A stretch of DNA of 64,000 nucleotides from Bog-473 sp963743785 (GCA_963743785.1 CAVURD010000007.1:1-64000), one strand, 5' to 3'; counted from the stretch's first letter, positions 45,164-54,150 are shown. Numbers and translations: made by a program. Notes: a model not told the origin generated them from the sequence alone.

Positions 45164-45793
45164 CTACGCCTCGAGCCTGAGTCCGGTGGCCGCTTCGACC
45201 AACCGCTCCGCCTCGGCCGTCCGGCCGGCCGCCACCAGACCGGGCAGCGGCCCGTCGAGCAAGGCGGCCCAATCCACTGCTTCGGTACTGGCGCCGGTGG
45301 CCTTGAGTTGTCGCCGCGCCCGGCCGAGGAGCTCGGCCAAGGCACCCGTCCCCGGACCGAGCTGCTCGGCCAAGCGGCCCCGCAGCCAGGTGGACAGGGC
45401 CGGGCTCGACCCCGCCGTCGAGACGGCGAGTGTGACCGGACCGTCGCGGTGGACGGACGGCAAGATGAACGAGCAGTTGTCGGGGTCGTCGGCGCTGTTG
45501 ACCCACACGCCGGCGGCTTCGGCGTCGGAGAAGACGGCGGTGTCAACCTCGGGATGGCCGGTGGCGGTCACGACCAAGCGGTAAGCGGCCGCGTCACCGG
45601 GGGCGTAGGCCCGGCGCACGAGGGTGAGCGGGGACAGCGCGGCCATGGCATCACCGATCTCGGGGGCGATCACCGTGACGAGGGCGCCGGCCGCCAGGAG
45701 GCCCCTGGCCTTGCGGGCGCCCACCGGGCCGGCCCCCACCACCAGGCAGGCGCGGCCGGTCAGGTTGAGCGAAACCGGGTAGGAGGCCGTCAC
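45164..45793 (-). CDS. Precorrin-2 dehydrogenase / sirohydrochlorin ferrochelatase-like protein
   Basis: NAD-dependent oxidation of precorrin-2 in siroheme synthesis (Met8p / CysG N-terminal domain). The 209-residue protein begins YPVSLNLTGRACLVVGAGPVGARK with a Rossmann motif, then VNSADDPDNCSFILPSV and the AGSSPALSTWLRGRL segment. Siroheme is the cofactor of the sulfite reductase encoded in the divergent operon. It follows cysN by 39 nt and ends the minus-strand sulfur operon. Confidence 0.93.
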   Translation of the reverse strand: MTASYPVSLNLTGRACLVVGAGPVGARKARGLLAAGALVTVIAPEIGDAMAALSPLTLVRRAYAPGDAAAYRLVVTATGHPEVDTAVFSDAEAAGVWVNSADDPDNCSFILPSVHRDGPVTLAVSTAGSSPALSTWLRGRLAEQLGPGTGALAELLGRARRQLKATGASTEAVDWAALLDGPLPGLVAAGRTAEAERLVEAATGLRLEA

Positions 45794-45832
45794 GGGTGGT
45801 CGGGGATGGTTCGGGCCGGTCCGGGTCGGCCG

Positions 45833-47152
45833 TTAGGAGTGAATGGACGGGCGCCCGACCATGCCGGCGGCCACGGTGGCGATGGTGCGGTCGTCGATCA
45901 GGACGAAGCTCCCGGTGATCCGGTCCACCGTGTACGAGTCCAGTGCCAGCGGCGTGGCGGTGCGCAGGTGGACGAGGCCGATGTCGTTGTCGGCCAGTTC
46001 GTCGGCCTCGATCATCTCCAGGGCGTTGACGTCGAAGATCCCCTCGACCCGTTCCACCACGACCGGCGTGACGCGGGTGGTGTGCTTGAGCTTGAGGCGG
46101 TCGCCGGCCACCAGCGGCCGGTCGTGGAACCAGCACACCGTCGCCTCGAAGGTGTCGGTCACGGTCGGCGGCTCTTCGAGGGACGAGATGAGGTCACCGC
46201 GTGAGATGTCGAGGTCGTCGGCCAGCTGCACGGAGACCGACAGGCCGACTTCGGCCCGGGAGAGTGGGCCGTCGGCCGTCTCGATCGAGCGCACGGTGGT
46301 GAACTGCCCCTGGGGCAGCACGATGACGGGGTCGCCCGTCCGGAAGGGCCCCCCGTTGACCATGCCGGCGTAGCTGCGACCACCGCCGGGCAGACGCAGG
46401 ACCCACTGCACCGGGAGCCGGCCGCCGTTGCCCTGGCGCAGGCCGTGCTGGGAGGCCCACCCGCCGGCCTGGGCTGACTCGAGCGCATCGAGCACGGTCG
46501 GGCCGTCGTACCAGGGGGCGGCGTCGGAACGCTCGACCACGTTGTCGCCGTGGAGGGCGGAGATGGGGATGACCGTGCAGGAATGGATGCCGAGCCGGCG
46601 GGCCAGCGTCTGCATGTCGTCGACGATGCCCTGGTAGGCCGACTTGTCCCAGCCCACCAGATCCATCTTGTTGGCGCAGACGACGAGTTGGTCCACCCCC
46701 AGCAGGGCGGAGATGCAGATGTGGCGCCGTGATTGCTCGCGCAGCCCCGAGGTGGCGTCGACCAGAGCCAGGACGAGGTCGGCCGTCGAGGCCCCCGTGG
46801 CCATGTTGCTGGTGTATTGGACGTGACCGGGGCAGTCGGCGATGACGAACTTGCGGTGCGGCGTGGCGGCGTAGCGGTAGGCCACATCGATGGTGATGCC
46901 CTGCTCGCGTTCGGCTCGCAGCCCATCGGTGACGAAGGAGAGATCGACCTCGTCGAGGCCCCGGCGATCGGCGGCATCGGAGAGCGCATCGAGCTGGTCG
47001 TCGAAGAGTTGGCGGGTGTCGAAGAGCAGCCGGCCGATCAGGGTGCTCTTCCCGTCGTCGACCGACCCGATGGTGGCGAAGCGCAGCAGGTCCATGGTGT
47101 CGGCGCCGAGCTCCGGGCCGCCGGCCGGCGGCGAGCTGGGCTGCGTGGGCAT
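45833..47152 (-). CDS. cysN: Sulfate adenylyltransferase subunit 1 (GTPase)
   Basis: GTP-hydrolysing subunit that drives formation of APS from sulfate and ATP. The 439-residue protein has translation-factor G motifs: GSVDDGKSTLIGRLLFDT, ADCPGHVQYTSNMATGAS and NKMD, then EF-Tu-like beta barrels. No APS kinase (CysC) domain is attached, which fits a pathway through APS reductase. The ATG at 47152 lies 4 nt after the cysD stop; longer upstream frames run inside cysD and are not used. Confidence 0.95.
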   Translation of the reverse strand: MPTQPSSPPAGGPELGADTMDLLRFATIGSVDDGKSTLIGRLLFDTRQLFDDQLDALSDAADRRGLDEVDLSFVTDGLRAEREQGITIDVAYRYAATPHRKFVIADCPGHVQYTSNMATGASTADLVLALVDATSGLREQSRRHICISALLGVDQLVVCANKMDLVGWDKSAYQGIVDDMQTLARRLGIHSCTVIPISALHGDNVVERSDAAPWYDGPTVLDALESAQAGGWASQHGLRQGNGGRLPVQWVLRLPGGGRSYAGMVNGGPFRTGDPVIVLPQGQFTTVRSIETADGPLSRAEVGLSVSVQLADDLDISRGDLISSLEEPPTVTDTFEATVCWFHDRPLVAGDRLKLKHTTRVTPVVVERVEGIFDVNALEMIEADELADNDIGLVHLRTATPLALDSYTVDRITGSFVLIDDRTIATVAAGMVGRPSIHS

Positions 47153-47156
47153 CGTT

Positions 47157-48167
47157 TTAGAAGTACCCCTCGCGCTTGCGGTCCTCCATGGACGTCTCGG
47201 AGAAGCGGTCGTCACCCCGGGTGGCCCCCCGCTCCGAGATCCGGCTGGCCGAGACCTCGCGGATGATGTCCTCCACCGTGGCGGCGGTGGAACGCACGGC
47301 CCCGGTCAGCGTGGCGTCGCCCACGGTGCGGTAGCGCACCGTGGCCACTTCGACGGTCTCGTCGCCCTGGGGCTGAACCCACTCGCTCTCGGCCAGCAGC
47401 ATGCGATCGCGCTCGATGACCCGACGCTCGTGGGCGTAGTAGATCGACGGCAGGGCGATGCGCTCACGTCGGATGTACTGCCAGATGTCGAGCTCGGTGA
47501 AGTCCGAGAGCGGGAAGGCGCGCAGGTGCTCGCCCGGCCGCACGCTGCCCTGGTAGAGCTGCCACAGTTCGGGGCGCTGCCGCTTGGGGTCCCACTGGCC
47601 GAACGAGTCGCGGAAGGAGAGCACCCGCTCCTTGGCCCGGGCCTTGTCCTCGTCGCGTCGGGCCCCGCCGAAGGCGGCGTCGAACTTGTTGGCGTTGATG
47701 GCGTCCAGCAGTGTCGTGGTCTGGAGTCGATTGCGCGAGGCCACCGGACCCGGGTCGGCCACGCGGCCCTGGTCGATGGAGTCCTGCACCTTGGCCACCA
47801 GGAGGCGGGCCCCTTCGGTGGCGACCTGGGCGTCGCGGTACTCGAGGACCTCGGGGAAGTTGTGCCCGGTGTCGACGTGGAGCACGGGAAAGGGCATCTT
47901 CCCGGGCGCAAAGGCCTTGGCCGCCAGATGCAGGAGGACCGCCGAGTCCTTGCCGCCGCTGAAGAGCAGGACCGGGCGCTCGGACTCGGCCGCCACCTCG
48001 CGGATGATGAAGATGGCGAGCGACTCGAGCAGGTCGAGGTGCCCCAGGGGATGGCCGAAGGGCCGGACCAGGGCGGTCACCGACGCGCCCGACTGCGCCG
48101 ACCGTCCCGGGAGGGGGCCAACGGAGGAGCGAGCACGTGTCGTTGCAATGGATTCGGCAGTATCCAC
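47157..48167 (-). CDS. cysD: Sulfate adenylyltransferase subunit 2
   Basis: PP-loop ATPase subunit of sulfate adenylyltransferase. The 336-residue protein has the PP motif LLFSGGKDSAVLLHLA, HVDTGHNFPEVLEYRD, and the C-terminal segment SASRISERGATRGDD followed by EDRKREGYF. The N-terminal 40 residues are an extension relative to many CysD proteins, but the GTG start is well supported by GAAGAGG just upstream. First gene of the cysD-cysN-precorrin-2 dehydrogenase operon. Confidence 0.95.
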   Translation of the reverse strand: MDTAESIATTRARSSVGPLPGRSAQSGASVTALVRPFGHPLGHLDLLESLAIFIIREVAAESERPVLLFSGGKDSAVLLHLAAKAFAPGKMPFPVLHVDTGHNFPEVLEYRDAQVATEGARLLVAKVQDSIDQGRVADPGPVASRNRLQTTTLLDAINANKFDAAFGGARRDEDKARAKERVLSFRDSFGQWDPKRQRPELWQLYQGSVRPGEHLRAFPLSDFTELDIWQYIRRERIALPSIYYAHERRVIERDRMLLAESEWVQPQGDETVEVATVRYRTVGDATLTGAVRSTAATVEDIIREVSASRISERGATRGDDRFSETSMEDRKREGYF

Positions 48168-48183
48168 GGAACCTCTTCAAATC

Positions 48184-48207
48184 ATGACCAATCTGGTCAT
48201 GTATACT
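48184..48207. promoter_or_regulatory. Operator-like inverted repeat between the divergent sulfur operons
   Basis: ATGACCA-atc-TGGTCAT (48184-48200) is a perfect 7-bp inverted repeat. A plus-strand -10-like TATACT (48202-48207) follows directly. It lies in the 148-bp gap between cysD and cysH and could control both directions. Confidence 0.6.
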
Positions 48208-48315
48208 TTGGTCTGCATTCCGTCGGGCGTCAAGCCGCGGGTCAGGACTCCGGAAGTTGTCCCGACAGGTTATGGGCGAGGGTCCGATCCCGAGCCACGA
48301 GGAAGGGAGTGGCCG

Positions 48316-48995
48316 ATGGCTGAATCGAAGATCGCCGGGGACACGCCGAGCGCCGACGAGCTGACCAGCCTCAATGCGGAGTTCGAGACCGCGCCGGCCA
48401 GCACCGTCATCCGCTGGGCCGTGGACACCTTCGGCGCCGATCTGGTCCTGGCCGCCTCCTTCGAGGACGTCGTCCTGATCGACCTGGCCACCAAACTGGC
48501 GCCCGAGATCGAGGTCATCTTCCTCGACACCGAAGCACATTTTCCCGAGACCCTCGATTTCGTGGACACCGTGCGCGACCGTTACGGGCTCAACCTGACG
48601 GTGACCAAGCCGGGTCCCGAGGCGGCGGCCCACCCCTGCGGCAGCGAGCAGTGCTGCCAGTTCCGCAAGGTGGCTCCCCTGCGCGAGCGGTGCGGGGCAA
48701 CCGGGCCTGGCTGACCGCGCTCAAGCGCGACGACGGGCCGACCCGGGCCAACGCGCCCATCGTCAGCTGGGACGCCGCCTTCGGGCTGGTCAAGGTCAAC
48801 CCCCTGGCCACGTGGACCAACGACGACATCACGTCGTACCTGGTCGACCACCAGCTCCCGCAGCACCCGCTGTGGTCCAAGGGCTACCGCTCCATCGGCT
48901 GTGCCCCCACCACCCGTCCGGTGGCCGAGGGCGAGGACCCCCGGGCCGGCCGCTGGGCCGGACTCGACAAATCCGAGTGCGGGCTGCACGCTTAG
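48316..48995 (+). CDS. cysH: Phosphoadenylyl/adenylyl-sulfate reductase (one frame break)
   Basis: Reduces activated sulfate to sulfite using thioredoxin. Frame one gives DLVLAASFEDVVLIDLATK, IFLDTEAHFPETLDFV and the CC pair (residues 113-114, EQCCQFRK). It runs into a stop after 48714. The continuation AWLTALKRDDG to the C-terminal KSECGLH lies in another frame; one base is missing near 48695. The CC pair indicates a 4Fe-4S APS-type enzyme, but the partner motif reads IGCAPTTRPV, so the usual CxxC has Thr as its last residue. ATG follows GGAAGGGAG. Confidence 0.88.
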
Positions 48996-48998
48996 GTC

Positions 48999-50729
48999 AT
49001 GCCGCGCGACCTCGACAACCCCTACGGGATGGAGTTCCGCGGGCGCGAGCGCGGCCTGAAATTCATCCGGCCCTACCGCAACATCGGCGAGCTCAATTCG
49101 GTCGAGCAGTTGAAATTGTCCCGCCATCCCTTCGAGGTGGCCCAGGCCGTGATCGACACCTACTCCAAGCAGGGCGCCGACTCCATCAGCGCGGTGCCGG
49201 GCGAGCAGGAGCGGCTCAAGTGGGTCGGGATGTACCCGCAGAAGCAGGGCGGCGACGCCTTCATGATGCGGATCAAGGTGCCCGGCGGGGTGATGACCGC
49301 GCCGCAGGTCCGCGAGATCGGCGTGGCGGCCGACGCCTTCGCCGAGGGACCCGACGAGAGCCCGGTCTTCGGCAACCGCTACGCCGACCTGACGACCCGA
49401 CAGGACATCCAGCTGCACTGGATACGCATCGCCGACGTGCCCCGCATCTGGCAGCGCTTCTGGGACGTGGGCCTCACCACCGTCCAGGCCTGCGGCGACT
49501 CCGCCCGCAACGTGTGCTCGTGCCCGGTGTCGGGGATCGATGCCGGCGAGCTGGTGGAGGCCTTCCCGGTGGCCCAGGCCGTCTCCGCCTACTTCACGGG
49601 AAATCGCGAGTACTCCAACCTGCCCCGCAAGTTCAAGATCGCGGTGACGGGCTGCCTCGAGGACTGCGCCCGGGTTGAGATCAACGACATCGGCCTGTGG
49701 CCGGCCGAGCACGGCGACGGGTCCATCGGGTTCAACGTGCTCATCGGCGGCGGGCTGTCCGACGGGGAGCGGATGGCGTCGGACATCGACCTCTTCATCC
49801 GGCCCGACCAGGCGGTCGAGCTCTGCCGGGGTGTGGCCCAGGTCTTCGGCGAACTGGGCAACCGGGAGAACCGCGGCCTGGCCCGCATGCGTTACCTGGC
49901 CCAGGAGCTCGGCCCCGAAGGGTTCCGGGCCGCCCTGGACGAGCGCACGAAGTTCGCCTTCGAGCCGGCGGGCCGCGAGCTGACCAACGCCTTCCGGGGC
50001 GACCACGTGGGGGTCCATCCCCAGAAGCAGCCCGGCCTGGTCTACGTCGGCTGCTCGGTCCCGGTGGGCCGCATGCACGGGATCGATCTCATCGAGACGG
50101 CGCGACTGGCCGAGACCTACGGCGACGGCTCGGTCCGCGTCGGCACCGACCAGAACTTCATCCTCTCGGGCATCCCCGAGGATCGTCTGGACGACCTGTT
50201 GGCCGAGCCGCTGATGCAGACCTACTCGCCCTTCCCCGGTCCCTTCGAGCGGGGCGTGGTGGCGTGCACCGGCTCGGAGTTCTGCCGCTTCGCCGTGGTG
50301 GAGACCAAGGAGCGGGCCGTGAAGTGGGCGCGCTCCCTCGATGCGCAGCTCTCGGCCGGCGGCGCCGATGGGGGAGGCACCGGCGACGCCGGCGTCATCC
50401 GCATGCACTTCTCCGGCTGCTCGGCCTCGTGCGCCCAGCCCCAGATCGCCGACATCGGCTTCCGGGGGGACATCGCCCACGTGGACGAGCACATCGAAGA
50501 GGCGGTCGACATCGGGTTGGGCGGATCGCTCGGTCCCGACGCCGCCTTCATCGACTGGGTCACCGGCGCCCTGCCGGTCGACCGGGTCCCCGACGCCCTC
50601 CTGCGCGTGGTCAACCGCTACCAGGCCGAGCGCCGGGAGTCCGAGCCCTTCCGTTCCTGGGCCCGGCGCACCCCGCAACACGAGCTGGCCTCCACCATCT
50701 CGGGAGCAGCCGAGGTGGTCGGCGCATGA
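48999..50729 (+). CDS. Siroheme-4Fe4S sulfite (or nitrite) reductase
   Basis: Six-electron reduction of sulfite to sulfide, or nitrite to ammonia. The 576-residue protein has the duplicated ferredoxin-like/NiR-SiR architecture. The cluster and siroheme cysteines lie in the C-terminal half: ACTGSEFCRF (about residues 423-429) and SGCSASCAQPQIAD (about 474-478). Its place 3 nt after cysH and opposite cysDN and the siroheme gene favours sulfite. It overlaps the ferredoxin-FrhB gene by 4 nt, which suggests an unusual electron donor. Confidence 0.9.
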   Translation: MPRDLDNPYGMEFRGRERGLKFIRPYRNIGELNSVEQLKLSRHPFEVAQAVIDTYSKQGADSISAVPGEQERLKWVGMYPQKQGGDAFMMRIKVPGGVMTAPQVREIGVAADAFAEGPDESPVFGNRYADLTTRQDIQLHWIRIADVPRIWQRFWDVGLTTVQACGDSARNVCSCPVSGIDAGELVEAFPVAQAVSAYFTGNREYSNLPRKFKIAVTGCLEDCARVEINDIGLWPAEHGDGSIGFNVLIGGGLSDGERMASDIDLFIRPDQAVELCRGVAQVFGELGNRENRGLARMRYLAQELGPEGFRAALDERTKFAFEPAGRELTNAFRGDHVGVHPQKQPGLVYVGCSVPVGRMHGIDLIETARLAETYGDGSVRVGTDQNFILSGIPEDRLDDLLAEPLMQTYSPFPGPFERGVVACTGSEFCRFAVVETKERAVKWARSLDAQLSAGGADGGGTGDAGVIRMHFSGCSASCAQPQIADIGFRGDIAHVDEHIEEAVDIGLGGSLGPDAAFIDWVTGALPVDRVPDALLRVVNRYQAERRESEPFRSWARRTPQHELASTISGAAEVVGA

Positions 50730-51998
50730 AGCGCTACCGCGTGCGCGAGGAGATGAACGGCATCACCGAGCCTCCGGGCAAGGTGTGGTTCTGGGAGCTC
50801 GAAGCCGGCGTGATCCACGCCGACCGTTGCATCCAGTGCGGCACGTGCGTCGCCGTCTGCCCGTCCAACTCCATCGGCATCGATCTCGACACCAACCTGC
50901 CCGAGCTGGTCAAGATGTGCACCGGGTGCTCGTTGTGTTGGGACTTTTGCCCCCGGGGCGGGCTGCGCTACGAAGCGCTGTGGCCGCCGTCGACCGCCGT
51001 CGAAGGCGAGGATGGCCGACGTCGTCCCGGCCCAGGTCCGGTCCGATTCCTCCGACACCTACTGGAAGATCACCGGTGGGCCCCCGGCCGACGGGCTGGG
51101 CGCGGTGGTCGAGAGCTTCGCCGTGCGCGCCTCGGCCACGCTGGACGACGTCCAGGACGGCGGTGCGGTCAGCGCGCTGCTCATCGGGCTGCTGGCGGCC
51201 GGGGAGATCGACGGCGCCCTGGTCTCCAAGCCCAGCGGCGATCCGGACGAGCAGTGGAAGGGCATCGCCACCATCGCCACCACGGCCGAGCAGATCAAGG
51301 CCGCCTCGGGCAGCTTCTACAACCAGACCATGGCCCTGGCCGAGCTGGACCTCTCCGCCTACAAGCTGGGCCCCAAGCCGCGCATCGCCGTGGTGGGCAC
51401 GCCCTGCGAGGTGCAGGGGCTCCGCGCCATGCAGGCCCGGCGCTGGCCCACCGGGGCCCACCGGGTCGACGCCGTGGTGCTGAGCATCGCCCTCATGTGC
51501 ACCAAGAACTTCGACTACGAGGCGCTCACGCTGAAGGAACTGCGCGACAAGCGCGGGGTCGACCTGGACCGGGTCTCCAAGATGGACGTGATCCGCGGGC
51601 GGATGATCGTGGAGTACCGCGACGGGGAGCTGGCGGTGGACGAGCCGGTCAAGGACTTTCACGGCGCCGCCCTGAAGGGCTGTGACGAGTGCGCCGACTT
51701 CCTCGGTCGCTCGGCCGACATCTCGGTGGGCAGCGTGGGCTCCATGGACGGATGGACCAGCGTGCTGATCCGGACCGAGCGCGGCCGCCTGGCCTTCCAG
51801 GCCGCCCGGGCCAAGTTGGATGTCCGCGGCCTCGACGACCCGGCGGCCCTGCTCCGCCTCGATGCGCTGGACAAGAAGATCGCCGGTCGCACCCTGCAGC
51901 GCAAGCTCGACCCCGACGCCCCCCTGTTCATCGACTTCGAAGAGCACGTGCGCACCTACGACGGCACGGACCGCCGGCCCGTCTTCATCCGCCATTGA
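50726..51998 (+). CDS. Ferredoxin-domain FrhB-like F420 oxidoreductase (one frame break)
   Basis: Protein of about 420 residues with two 4Fe-4S motifs at the N-terminus (C35, C38, C41, C45 and C65, C68, C71, C75, both followed by Pro), then an FrhB-type domain: VVGTPCEVQGLRAMQ, LMCTKNFDYEALT, GCDECADFLGRSADISVGSVGS. This is the domain order of FpoF/FqoF and of the N-terminal half of methanogen Fsr, which oxidise F420H2 with FAD and iron-sulfur clusters. The second part is in another frame from about 51005; there is no stop at the junction, so one gene with an indel is likeliest. Coupled to sulfite reductase by ATGA. Confidence 0.85.
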
Positions 51999-52000
51999 CG

Positions 52001-52291
52001 GTGACCGCGCCGCCCAGCTTGCACCTGCCGGACGAGCCGACGGCCCGGGCCGCGCTGTGGCGGGCGGCCGTCGCCGACGGGGCCGATCTGGTGACCACCT
52101 TGAGCGCCGACGACGGGTTGATCGAATGGCTCTGGTCCCGCTGGAGCTCGCTCGGCTCGGCCGGGATGACGCACGACGACTTCGCCCGCATCGTGGTGGC
52201 CTACCGGCGCGAGCTGTGGCTCTGGTTGGCCGGTGAGCGGACCTGGGCCCAGGCTGCTCGGGACTGGTGGGCCGGATCAGCCGTCGCCTGA
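52001..52291 (+). CDS. Small hypothetical protein after the FrhB-like gene
   Basis: A 96-residue, Ala- and Trp-rich, probably helical and soluble protein (LIEWLWSRWSSLG, RRELWLWLAGERTW). GTG start 2 nt after the FrhB-like stop, so it is probably translated with it. No known family is recognised and there is no cysteine for a cluster. The tight spacing suggests a partner or accessory of the sulfite reductase/FrhB unit. Confidence 0.6.
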   Translation: MTAPPSLHLPDEPTARAALWRAAVADGADLVTTLSADDGLIEWLWSRWSSLGSAGMTHDDFARIVVAYRRELWLWLAGERTWAQAARDWWAGSAVA

Positions 52292-52321
52292 CCCAGGTTG
52301 CCCCCGCCGCCGGGTGACGGC

Positions 52322-53116
52322 GTGGCGACGGACCGCAGCCCGGTCATCGCCCTGCACGACGTCGGCGTCCGGCGCGACGGTGTCGTCGTCCTCGACGGCA
52401 TCGACTGGCTGGTGCGGTCGGGGGAGCGCTGGGTCATTCTCGGTCCCAACGGTTCGGGTAAGACGACGCTGCTGGCGTTGGCCGGCGCCCGCCTGTGGCC
52501 GTCGGCCGGCGTGGTCGAGATCCTCGGAGCGCGTCTCGGCCGGGTCGATGTCCGCACCCTGCGGCCCCGCATCTCGCTGGTGAGCGGCTCGGTCACCCGC
52601 CAACTCCGGCCCGACCTGCCCGCCCGTCACGTGGTGGTCAGTGGTCGCGACGAAGCGCTGGAGACCTGGTGGCACCCGTACTCGGACGAGGACTGGGACC
52701 GGGCCGACCGCTTCTTGGACCAGGCCGGTGTCGGCGCCATCGGGGACCGCCCCTTCGGCGTGATCTCCGAGGGTGAACGCCAACAGGTGCTCCTGGCCCG
52801 GGCGCTGATGGGCCGACCCGAGCTGATCCTGCTCGACGAACCGGCGGCCGGGCTCGACCTCGGCGCCCGGGAGCGCCTGGTCACCCGCCTCGCCGGGTTG
52901 GCCGCCGACCCCGAGTGCCCGACCATGGTCCTGGTCACCCACCACTGCGAGGAGATACCCGCCGGGTTCACCCACGCCGGGCTGGTGCGCCAGGGCAGGT
53001 TGCTGGCGGCGGGTGGCCTGGCCGATGTGGTGACCTCGCCACGGGTCTCGTTCTGCTTCGATGTGCCGGTGACGGTCGGCTGCGACGACGGACGGTGGTG
53101 GAGCCGCGCCGGGTGA
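52322..53116 (+). CDS. ABC transporter ATP-binding protein (stand-alone)
   Basis: A 264-residue ABC ATPase with Walker A ILGPNGSGKTTLLAL, signature ISEGERQQVLLARAL, Walker B LILLDEPAAGLD and an H-loop VTHHCEEIP. The pattern resembles the YlmA/ModF-like group of cytoplasmic ATPases without a dedicated permease. No membrane or binding protein gene is adjacent. GTG start chosen at the beginning of homology; a TTG at 52298 is an alternative. It ends the plus-strand run from cysH. Confidence 0.85.
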   Translation: MATDRSPVIALHDVGVRRDGVVVLDGIDWLVRSGERWVILGPNGSGKTTLLALAGARLWPSAGVVEILGARLGRVDVRTLRPRISLVSGSVTRQLRPDLPARHVVVSGRDEALETWWHPYSDEDWDRADRFLDQAGVGAIGDRPFGVISEGERQQVLLARALMGRPELILLDEPAAGLDLGARERLVTRLAGLAADPECPTMVLVTHHCEEIPAGFTHAGLVRQGRLLAAGGLADVVTSPRVSFCFDVPVTVGCDDGRWWSRAG

Positions 53117-53156
53117 ACCGGGACCGACCGTCGTGAACTGGGAGAGAAGCAACCTC

Positions 53157-53185
53157 TTGCCAACCGTGGCCGAGCGGGGTAGATA
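53157..53185 (+). promoter_or_regulatory. Candidate promoter before the SepX/GlpR-like gene
   Basis: TTGCCA (53157-53162), a 17-nt spacer and TAGATA (53180-53185). The leader to the next gene would be about 110 nt. Confidence 0.35.
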
Positions 53186-53304
53186 AAGAGGACAACGAGG
53201 AGCTGCACTGACGATGTCGGCGCTGCGCATGTCCCCACCATCCACCATTGGGATATAGGCCCTGGTTAGGGTCTTCTACGCAGTGAAGGTAGGTTCGTCG
53301 GGGA

Positions 53305-54018
53305 GTGACGAGTGTGATCCTGCTGGTCCTCGTAGTCATACTGTGGTTACTGGTGCTGGCGCCGAGCCTCTATCGGCGTTTTTCCGAACGCGACAGCGTC
53401 GGTTCGATCGACCATTTCCATCACCAGCTCAACCTGCTCGAACACGCCGGACCGAAATTGGTCAGCCCGGCCTACCGGTTGCATTCGGCGGTGCCGGGCG
53501 GGAGCGTCGAGAGGGCGGCCGAGGCGGACCCGCCCATGTATCGAGGCAAACTCGTGCTCCTCCGCCCGGTCGACGACGAGGAACACGCCGACATCGACGA
53601 CGTCGGGGGCGCCCACTACGAGCGTGTGGGCGTGCTGGACCCACCCGAGCCCCCCACCGTTCCGGACGAGTCCCGGGTTGAATTGCAGGCGTACCGTCGC
53701 CAGCAGGCGCGGCGACGCTGTTCGAGCATCCTGTTGGTCCTTGCCGGGCTCACCGTCACCACCGGCATCTTGGGCATGCTGCCCGCCCTCCACCTGGCAT
53801 GGGTCTTCACCGCCCTCTGCGCCATCGCGCTGGTGGCCATGGTCGGGTTGATCGCCTACGCCCGCGAGCTCCAGGCCCAGGCCACGCGGTGGGCCCCGTC
53901 GCCTCTCGTCGCGGACGGGCGCGAGGAGTTCGAGGAGCTCGAGGCGTACGAGGGTTACGGGGCGTCCGGGATCGTACCTCGGCGCAGCCGAGTCCGGGTA
54001 TCCCGGGGCGTGGGATGA
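53305..54018 (+). CDS. SepX/GlpR-like actinobacterial membrane protein
   Basis: A 237-residue protein with one N-terminal membrane helix (SVILLVLVVILWLLVLAPSL) followed by RRFSERDSVGSIDHF, a charged middle part, then an Arg-rich stretch and two close helices (ILLVLAGLTVTTGILGML and ALCAIALVAMVGLIAYA), ending in a Glu-rich tail. This layout matches the actinobacterial SepX/GlpR divisome proteins, which interact with FtsZ-associated cell division factors. Assignment is by topology and the N-terminal signature, not by catalytic motifs. Confidence 0.65.
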   Translation: MTSVILLVLVVILWLLVLAPSLYRRFSERDSVGSIDHFHHQLNLLEHAGPKLVSPAYRLHSAVPGGSVERAAEADPPMYRGKLVLLRPVDDEEHADIDDVGGAHYERVGVLDPPEPPTVPDESRVELQAYRRQQARRRCSSILLVLAGLTVTTGILGMLPALHLAWVFTALCAIALVAMVGLIAYARELQAQATRWAPSPLVADGREEFEELEAYEGYGASGIVPRRSRVRVSRGVG

Positions 54019-54134
54019 AGACGATGAGGACGACTTCCCCCGCCAGGCGGTGGCCGGCCACTAACCGACGTCGGCCTGGTCTGGTTGGCACTCTTTCTCC
54101 GTGGGGCGTGGATCCACTCCCCGCCACGAAACTC

Positions 54135-54150
54135 CGGCCCTGGAGGGCCG
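54135..54150 (+). terminator. Hairpin between the SepX/GlpR-like gene and tRNA-Ala
   Basis: CGGCCC-tgga-GGGCCG, a perfect 6-bp GC stem about 115 nt after the stop codon and 78 nt before the tRNA. Confidence 0.4.

Noticed and set aside
43910..46204. A 764-residue open frame on the plus strand
   Set aside because: It runs antisense through galT, the precorrin-2 dehydrogenase gene and cysN and has no coherent domain apart from the membrane protein at 44.5 kb, which is annotated separately.
50726..51685. Reading the ferredoxin part as a stand-alone gene ending at 51685
   Set aside because: After about 51005 that frame becomes Arg/Gly/Ala shadow sequence while the FrhB domain continues in the other frame, so one broken gene is the better model.
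53214..53258. A 14-codon open frame before the SepX/GlpR-like gene
   Set aside because: It has an AGGAG-like site but at poor spacing and no sign of a leader-peptide function.
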